Of a stretch of 64,000 nt of DNA, positions 57,744-64,000 are shown piece after piece. The translations under genes and the position numbers were made by a program. The notes below the pieces were generated by a model. It was given only the letters and a program-made list of their open reading frames with translations. It searched no databases and had not been told where the DNA came from. Numbering within the stretch: position 1 is the stretch's first letter; each line of letters starts with the position of its first letter. The stretch lies in assembly GCF_004210375.1 (NCBI RefSeq), contig NC_134834.1:146291009-146355008 (forward strand), read 5' to 3'. This DNA is from Tachypleus tridentatus. Taxonomy: Eukaryota; Arthropoda; Merostomata; Xiphosura; Limulidae.

Positions 57744-59003
57744 TCTCATAAGTAATTTCCGAAAATTTAATACAGAAAGTGCATCATTATTTCTGTCTTT
57801 GTAGGAGGCTTTAATGAGTAAATTTATAGTAGGACGTGTATAAAAATGTTCAGACAAATAAATGAAACTAACCTAACTCTACTTTTTCAGATTGTTAATC
57901 AAATAAACCCTTATTAAGATGGATGTGTCTGAGGAGCACATTAGGCATGTAAAGTTTTACGAGTTTAAAAAAGGCAATATTACAGCAGAAACTACACGAA
58001 ACATTCAAGGTGTTTATGGTGCAAAGTCTCTCAATGAAAGAAAATGTCGAAGGTGGTTTCAGAAGTTCGGATCAGGTGACTACAGCATAAGTGATGCGCC
58101 ACCTTCAGGTTGTCTTGTTGAGTTAAATGATGACTTGCTGCTGGCTGCACTTGATGAAGATTGTGCTGTAGCAGTTGAAGAACTAGCACAGAAGCTTAAT
58201 TCAACCCATTAAACAATTCATCATCATCTGGAACAGCTTGGAAAGATGTCAAAAGTTGGAAAATGGGTCCTCCATGATTTGACAGAAACCAATCTTAGAG
58301 TGGACATTTGCATTTGTCTGCACTCTCGTGAACGTAACTAACCTTTTTTGGAGAGGTTAGAGACTGAAAATGAAAAATGGATATATTATAAACATGTTAA
58401 GCGCCGCATACAATGGCTTAGTGCAGGTACACTGGCTAAAGCACAACCCAAAACGGACTTCCACCCTAGGAAAGTCTTGTTAAGTGTTTGGTGGGATATT
58501 GTTGGTATGATACACTTTGAGTTGCTGCCACACAACGTGAAGGCTACATCAGACTTCTATTGTCAACAGTTAGAGCGCTTGAATGTTGGACGGAAGGAAA
58601 AGAGGCCTGCTTTGATCAATCGTAAAGGTGTTGTGTTACACCAGGATAATCGGTCCCAAACAGCAAAGATCACATCTGCAAAGACTGAAGAGCTAGACTG
58701 GGAAAAACTCCCACATCCTCCTTATTCTCCAGACCTTGCCCATCTGATTATCATCTATTCCGAAGGTTGCAGAACTATCTTGATGAAAAGTGCTTGGAAC
58801 ACATGAAGATATCAAAACTACCGTCTCTACATTCTTTTCCTCCAAACCCCAAGAATTTTATAGAAGTGGCATTCAAAAGCTTGTAAATCGTTATCAGGAA
58901 GTAATTAATAATAATGGAACGTACATTATTGATTAAATAACATTAAAAGCGTTTGATATCCTTATCTTTTTCTGAACCTAATATCGGACATTATTTGAGT
59001 ATA
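57744..59003 (+). mobile_element. Mariner (SETMAR-type) transposon, degraded
   Basis: Degenerate terminal inverted repeats flank a transposase: left about 57744-57782 (tctcataagtaatttccg) and right about 58965-59000 (its imperfect reverse complement, cggacattatttgagta). Length is about 1.26 kb, normal for mariner. The left end sits inside the diverged 870 bp repeat array, so it inserted into that array. Confidence 0.85.
57919..58892 (+). pseudogene. Mariner transposase pseudogene
   Basis: The N-terminal HTH region (EEHIRHVKFYEFKKGN...AKSLNERKCRRWFQKF) and the catalytic region are recognisable by family knowledge. Breaks: a TAA at about 58210, a TAA where SRERN-stop-PFLER shows a lost Glu codon (about 58340), and a two-base loss near 58740 that shifts the frame just before the third catalytic Asp (SDYHLF continues in another frame). 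The first catalytic position reads TENEKW instead of TGDEKW, an Asp-to-Asn change. The second Asp is kept (LHQDNRSQTAK). The gene is inactive. Confidence 0.88.
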
Positions 59004-59628
59004 ATACCTCAAAATCAATCTTTGAAGTGTTTGCTTATAACACACTAGATTACTGGTATTTATGATCGTCAAAATATCTTAACTTGAGTAAATCCTGATG
59101 TGCTTTTGTATGGTCTTATGGTGCTTTCAGAATGACAGAATGCAAATAACATTATGAATTAATTTAAGAATAGTATAAGGAACATTTTCTTCCTAGAAAT
59201 AGTACTTTCACATATTTTGAGAAAACTTTCGCAAAAAAATGATGTCATTAGGGTTTCTGCAGCTCTCAGCATTGGTGCATGACAAGAAAAAAATAAATAC
59301 TTAAAGGTAAAGGTAGTGTTAGAGAAATGATTTAAAGGTTAAAACTTATTACAGTAGTGTTCGTATGGCGTTTGAAGTGGATTTTACTCGTACATTAACC
59401 AGACATTTATATTGTAGTTTCAAGAACATGCGCTGATGATATAACTAAGTTATACTTGCGAGTTTTATTTAACCAGACAATCTATTCAAAGTGTAAAGTA
59501 AAAAGGAGAAATCCAAACCTAATCAACAATCCTAGAAGGGAGAAAAAAAAAAAAATAAAAGTTAAGTACAATATAGTTAAAGTGTTCTTAAGACTCTTGT
59601 ACACGAACCATGATCCAATATTTATGTA

Positions 59629-59658
<30 letters not shown>

Positions 59659-59661
<3 letters not shown>

Positions 59662-59771
59662 TTTTCTTATAGCAAAGCCACATAGGCTATCTGCTGAGCC
59701 CACCGAAATGGATCGAACCCCTGATTTTAGCGTTATAAATCCGTAGACATACTGCTGGACTAGCAGGGGGC
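59659..59771 (-). mobile_element. S3 SINE
   Basis: cttatagcaaagccacatag, ctgctgagcccaccgaaatg, cccctgattttagcgttata and tccgtagacata. A (tg)n run precedes it. Confidence 0.8.
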
Positions 59772-59939
59772 ATTTATGTATGAATTTAAAGAATGTAAAT
59801 AACTAATGTTATCTAAGTATTCTCGTGAATTGCTTAGCCACACAAACTGTTTAGAATATGGAATCAATCATTCACTTCATCACTTTTTAATAAATTATAA
59901 CAGTTTCATGGAGTTCTATTCATTCTAATTAATGTCAGG

Positions 59940-60180
59940 GTTTGATTTGTTTTGAATTACACGCAAAGCTAAACGAGCACTATCTGTGCTAGCCATCCCT
60001 TATTTATCAGAGTAAGAATATAACGAAGGCAGGTAGACATCACCTCCCTCCTCTAAAACCTTTAGGCTACTCTTTTACTAACGAATTGTGGGATTGACCA
60101 TTACATTATAATGATCCCACGGCTGAAAGGGCAAGCATGTTTGGTTTGACGGAGATTCCTGACATTAGTAGTTAAGGTAC
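59940..60180 (-). mobile_element. S1 SINE with 10-bp target duplication
   Basis: Flanked by taatgtcagg at 59930-59939 and 60181-60190. The head is truncated soon after gacggagattcc. Confidence 0.88.
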
Positions 60181-61983
60181 TAATGTCAGGAAACAAGTTA
60201 TATCTACTTATACATATGTGAAAATGAATTTACAAATATTTCCTTCTTTCTTATCTGGAATTCAATTTCTGTGACGTTTTCTTCGCTTCTTTTAAATATT
60301 CTTTTTTTTTACGATTTTAATGCTTATGGTGTAAAAGCGGCTTCCTATAAAAAACAAAACACAACCATTACCCAAAACTACATTTCATATTACATGGCAA
60401 TCTAAATATTATCAGTAAGGAAGACCAAGAATCGTGAAAAACGTACTTTCTCTATCGCGACACTGTCTACTTTGAATAATAAGTATGATGTATATTCTAA
60501 AGGTCACCAACAGATGTTATTGAGAACACAGTAAACAGGTGAATACAAGAAGTAAGAACTTGAACACGTTATTACCTGGTTGGTGTGAAAAAAACCGAGA
60601 CCAACGTTTACAGAATCTTTATATCATATAGATCTGCATCATAGTGAAAACGTTCGTCTAGTATTAAAAGTTGCACCCACCAAATACTTAACGATTATCA
60701 AAAGTAAATATAAGAACTATGCAATTGTTATACCTCGTCACATGGTAGTTAAATTATGCCAATTTGAAGTTGGTCACCATCCGTTTCGAACCATGTGAAA
60801 TCCATAATGACAGTATAGTAACAACATTGTCTTCCTTCGATCGTATTTTTCACACAGCAGATGAACATTCCCCTGGTCATCCTGATATCCTAACAGGAAA
60901 CCGTTGTTTGCGTATGAATATGTCTACTACAGTTCCGAACTTTTTCGTTTTCATAACTACACGCAAATGATCAGCTATTCTAGATTGGTACGCCAGTATA
61001 GACGATGTGGTATAGAAGGACACTACTCTAAAGTTTGTGATACACCTAAGTGTTCTAAATGCCTCCTCTATGATCATTCTGATGTCAACTGCACAGCTGT
61101 GTGTGCCATTTGTAGCTGTATCCACGGAATTGCAACATAATCACAACAGATTCCCACATATGGTGGTAAAGCCTAGATTGCTACTCTCCCTTCATCAGCT
61201 TCTGTGCAACAGTTATTTTCCACCTCTAGAACAAGTTGCTAGAGAGGTCTTTCCAGAAAAGACAGTTGCTCAAACGAAGGTCGAACAAGTAACAGAAAAT
61301 CTTCCTGTCATTAATTCAAGTTCACCAACAGTACCTTCTAATTATGACCAAGAACAGTGCGATTCTCCAGATCCAATGATACCAAAATATCAGCCACTAT
61401 TTGTCTTTTTTCTCATATGCATTACTGGTCTCCACTGATCGTAACCAATCATCATTGTCTTTTCATGCAGAGCTACCACCTCCAGACTATTTTGTAGTCA
61501 CTCCACCATCAGGTGATAACAAGACAGATTCCTCTGATTTGGTCTTTCACACACCACCGGTCCAAGAACACCAGGTTCAATGCTTTCTACACGTCCCTAT
61601 CGGTGTTCTTTAGTTCCACAAGTTGTTAGTGCCTTCTTGCAACAGAAATATTGCAAGGCAATTAGAGTATCCAGAACATGTTCCAGGTCCCCGAGACGGA
61701 GGAGACGCCAATCCTCATCGTCTTTATCATCATCTTCATCATAAAGTTCCAGTGAAACCGTCCCCAAAGTCAAGAATAATTTTGTATTTTTCTTACTTGA
61801 TAATTTTTACCATGGGACTCACGTATGTAACTTTGAATATATAAGGATTACGTAGTATTATAACCAATGTTATGTGATATCCCGTTTTCAAAGATTGAAG
61901 TTAATGTGCACTTTTTACAGCAAACACACATTTATTCTAGACCACAGCAAAGCTTTTGATTGTGTTCACTATGGTTTCTTGTG

Positions 61984-62095
61984 GTTTGTTTGTTTGTTTG
62001 TTTTGAATTTCGCACTATATCACTGCTAAATTAGAGATGACTAGTGCAGATAGATCTGGTGTATCTTTGTGCGAATTTCACATAGAAATAAACAC
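61984..62095. mobile_element. Inverted pair of S1 SINE tails
   Basis: gtttgtttgttttgaatttc-gca (minus orientation) is joined to cactgctaaattagagatga ... tttgtgcgaatttcac (plus orientation). Only tails remain. The pair lies inside the Tx1-like LINE. Confidence 0.7.
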
Positions 62096-62244
62096 TTTAA
62101 TTCCAGATATGTTTATTTGTTGACGTCACTCAGGTAACTTGTTGTTAACCGAGTTGCCGAGGACGGTCACTTGACCTCGAGCGCATCACACCCTCTGCAT
62201 ACTCATTCGAAGCTAGTTATTTCGATGATGCCATACCTACTAGA

Positions 62245-62470
62245 TGTACATTTAAGAGTCACGTGGCTGTATTACATCTGGAGTCAGCTGGTCTGAAAAG
62301 TACGATACCCTCTGGATATGTATTCAAAAGTCACGTGGCTTTACTATATCTGGAGTCAGCTGATCTGAAAAATACTATATCCTCTGGATACGTATTCAAA
62401 AGGCACGTGGCTTTACTACATCTGGAATCAGCGTGTCATGAAGGTAACAAACATTCCAGATACGCCTTCT
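62245..62470 (+). repeat. 72-bp tandem repeat inside LINE remnant
   Basis: Three units (acgtggc at 62261, 62333 and 62405) each read as about 24 codons around SHVALLYLESADLKNTISSGY. The 72 bp period keeps the frame. It lies between RT pieces of the Tx1-like LINE. Confidence 0.85.
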
Positions 62471-63454
62471 AAAGTCACTGACAAAAATTTATTATTATCT
62501 ATTCTTCAGAGTTACCCATTTCTACCACTTTTTATGTGCTGTTAATTGAATATCTACTTTCTCATGTCACTCACTCAACCGATATCATCAGAGTACCACT
62601 TTCAGGTAGTTCAGGATTTCACATCAAAACCACTACCATGTTGATGACATATCATTCTATATATCAAACACAGTGTCTCTTGGCAAGTTAATGGACATGA
62701 TAGTTCTCTATTCAGAGGAAAGTGGGGCCCAACTGAATTACATAAAGTCGAACGCCACATGACTAGGTCGATGGAAATCTTCTCAAGACACTCCATTCAA
62801 CTTATACTAGACCAAACAGGCTGGGAAATCCTTGGGGATATGGTTTTCATACAACTCTGAAATTAACCTGAAACATTGTCTCACACTCGTAGCACGTACT
62901 TTAAGCTTATAAACACTCCCTGCAATCACTCGCTCTTTAGTTCACTATTATCTGCCAGAGAATAATGCCTCTTCTTTGGTATTTAAGAGCCATTTGCCTT
63001 CCACCAGATAAATTGTCCAAAAAATTAAACTTTATATGGAACTACAAAACTGAACTGGTAGCTCGTCTGACATTTAATCTTCCTCTCTGAGATTGAGGTG
63101 TTTGTGTTCCAGTAATACCCAAAAAATGGTTTGCCTTACACAGATTTAACTCGTTGAAGCCTCCAACAAACCAATCATTCATGTCATCTTCTTACTAGTT
63201 ACTACATAGCATTTAGAATCAAATACTTTAGTGTAACTTGCACTCTTTTAACGCTTACCTGTTTTGATCCCCCTAATTGTTTATCATCAGTTATCATTGC
63301 AATCTGCAGTCTCACACAAGAGGGCTCAGATTTTAATATTCACACCCAGTCTGTCTAATCCCTGTATCATCTTCTCACCTCACTATCTCCACCAAAAATA
63401 GTACAATGAGCATTTCGCATCCAATGGAAGATAGTTTGTCTATGCATCATTAGT

Positions 63455-64000
63455 ATTGGTTGGTAGTTTGTTTGGTGTTTTATGGCACAAAGTAATAATG
63501 CTATCTGCGCCGAACAACCGATAAAAATTAAAAATAAAGCTCTTAAACCTATTAAAAAGGAATCATTAAAACAAATGCCTAATTTTTGAATTGAAAACAT
63601 AAATGGCGTTAAATCGAATTTTTGAGTCTGGTTTACAGCAGTACGAGAAAAAATAAAGTAATATAAGTGTTAAATGACTTTCTGTAGCATAATGTTAGGA
63701 TGACTAATGGGTAAGTTCAAACATCAGCATTTGTCACCTAAGGTTGGTCTTTCCCTAGCTGGTTTCAAGTTATTTGACGTTACGGCCATTTTATAATTTT
63801 GTATCAATTTAATTTTACTATAATTAGAAAAATGAATCATGTTAAAACAAAATAGGGCTTAATTTATGAATTAGAAACTTAAATAGCATTAAAAAGGCCA
63901 ATGGCCTTTATAAAACTAAAAATATTTGTAAGGTGGACAGTGTCACCATTGGCAATGATACTGGCCAGCATGAGGGATAAACCTTGGGACAAAACATATC
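63455..64000 (+). repeat. Dispersed repeat running off the window
   Basis: Begins tggtttgtttggtgttttat-ggcacaaag and ctatctgcgccgaacaacc, which share the atctgcgc style of SINE tails, then AT-rich text with an internal echo (aaaacaaatgcctaattttt at 63568; aaaacaaaatagggcttaat at 63844). I take it for an interspersed repeat; the end is outside the window. Confidence 0.45.

Larger units (their letters stand above)
60760..63330 (+). mobile_element. Tx1/L1-like LINE remnant
   Basis: ORF1 traces at 60780-61140 (FEPCEIHNDSIVTTLSSF; LTGNRCLRMNMSTTVPNFF) end in zinc knuckles: YRRCGIEGHYSKVC, then CSKCLLYDHSDVNC, then CAIC. An RT box (ILDHSKAFDCVH) is at about 61935. Later RT text (HVDDISFYISNTVSL, with YADD changed to HVDD; LYSEESGAQLNYIKS) lies at about 62635-62755, and C-terminal traces run to about 63300. 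Stops, an inverted pair of SINE tails and a 72 bp tandem repeat interrupt it. Confidence 0.7.

Overview
The window is AT-rich, intron-bearing, repeat-dense eukaryotic DNA, most likely from an arthropod. The abundant tRNA-headed SINE, roughly 270 bp long with about 20 copies here on both strands, matches from memory a family common in horseshoe crab (Limulidae) genomes. The species call is therefore an inference from recall, not a search. No bacterial, plasmid or CRISPR features are present. Only three protein-coding loci are convincing, all on the minus strand. The remaining conserved coding traces are dead or degraded transposons.

Host genes. (1) 6108-14002 (-): a secreted, Asn/Gln/Gly/Ser-rich protein of about 1746 residues. 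One giant 5.2 kb exon joins a tiny ATG-AAG exon 2.65 kb upstream, and the splice completes a signal peptide. It carries a Gly-rich core and a 14-residue tandem repeat. (2) 21761-22933 (-): a smaller secreted disordered protein of 390 residues, possibly of the same matrix/cuticle-like class; a short V-V-x(n)-P-x-E-x-[IL] motif may link the two. (3) 48526-49710 (-): an uninterrupted reading frame for a single-pass type I membrane protein with a Cys-containing ectodomain, one EGF-like module, a transmembrane helix and a short cytoplasmic tail. A CTCF-like motif lies just upstream. A further possible terminal exon with a transmembrane segment is at 31561-31778 (-).

Mobile DNA, in order. Three tRNA-related SINE families (called S1, S2 and S3 here) are scattered throughout. 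DNA transposons: a Tc1-like remnant at 18852-19537, a Tc1-like element with both inverted repeats but an internally deleted transposase at 26386-27548, a mariner at 57744-59003, and two near-identical 217 bp TTAA-flanked piggyBac-type MITEs at 41457 and 43183. Retroelements: a Ty3/gypsy-like gag-protease remnant (38.1-39.4 kb), three CR1-like LINE remnants (40.2-41.4, 46.3-47.7 and 50.1-51.3 kb), a Jockey/I-like LINE (51.4-54.4 kb) that runs into a Penelope-like element (54.3-55.3 kb), and a Tx1/L1-like LINE (60.7-63.3 kb). A Penelope-type end arranged as a foldback palindrome sits inside the second CR1 copy.

Tandem repeats: 35 bp (0.7-1.15 kb), about 52 bp (3.35-3.78 kb), 38 bp (14.1 kb, just upstream of gene 1 exon 1), 31 bp (20.0 kb), 45 bp (20.4 kb), 33 bp with an 801 bp higher-order duplication (28.7-30.0 kb), 65 bp (32.4-33.1 kb), about 75 bp (44.2-44.7 kb), a strongly diverged unit of about 870 bp (55.9-57.7 kb) and 72 bp (62.25-62.46 kb). 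I found no evidence of a novel defence or metabolic system. The most interesting items are the two secreted proteins, the possible transmembrane exon, the twin MITEs, the Penelope palindrome and the degraded 870 bp array.
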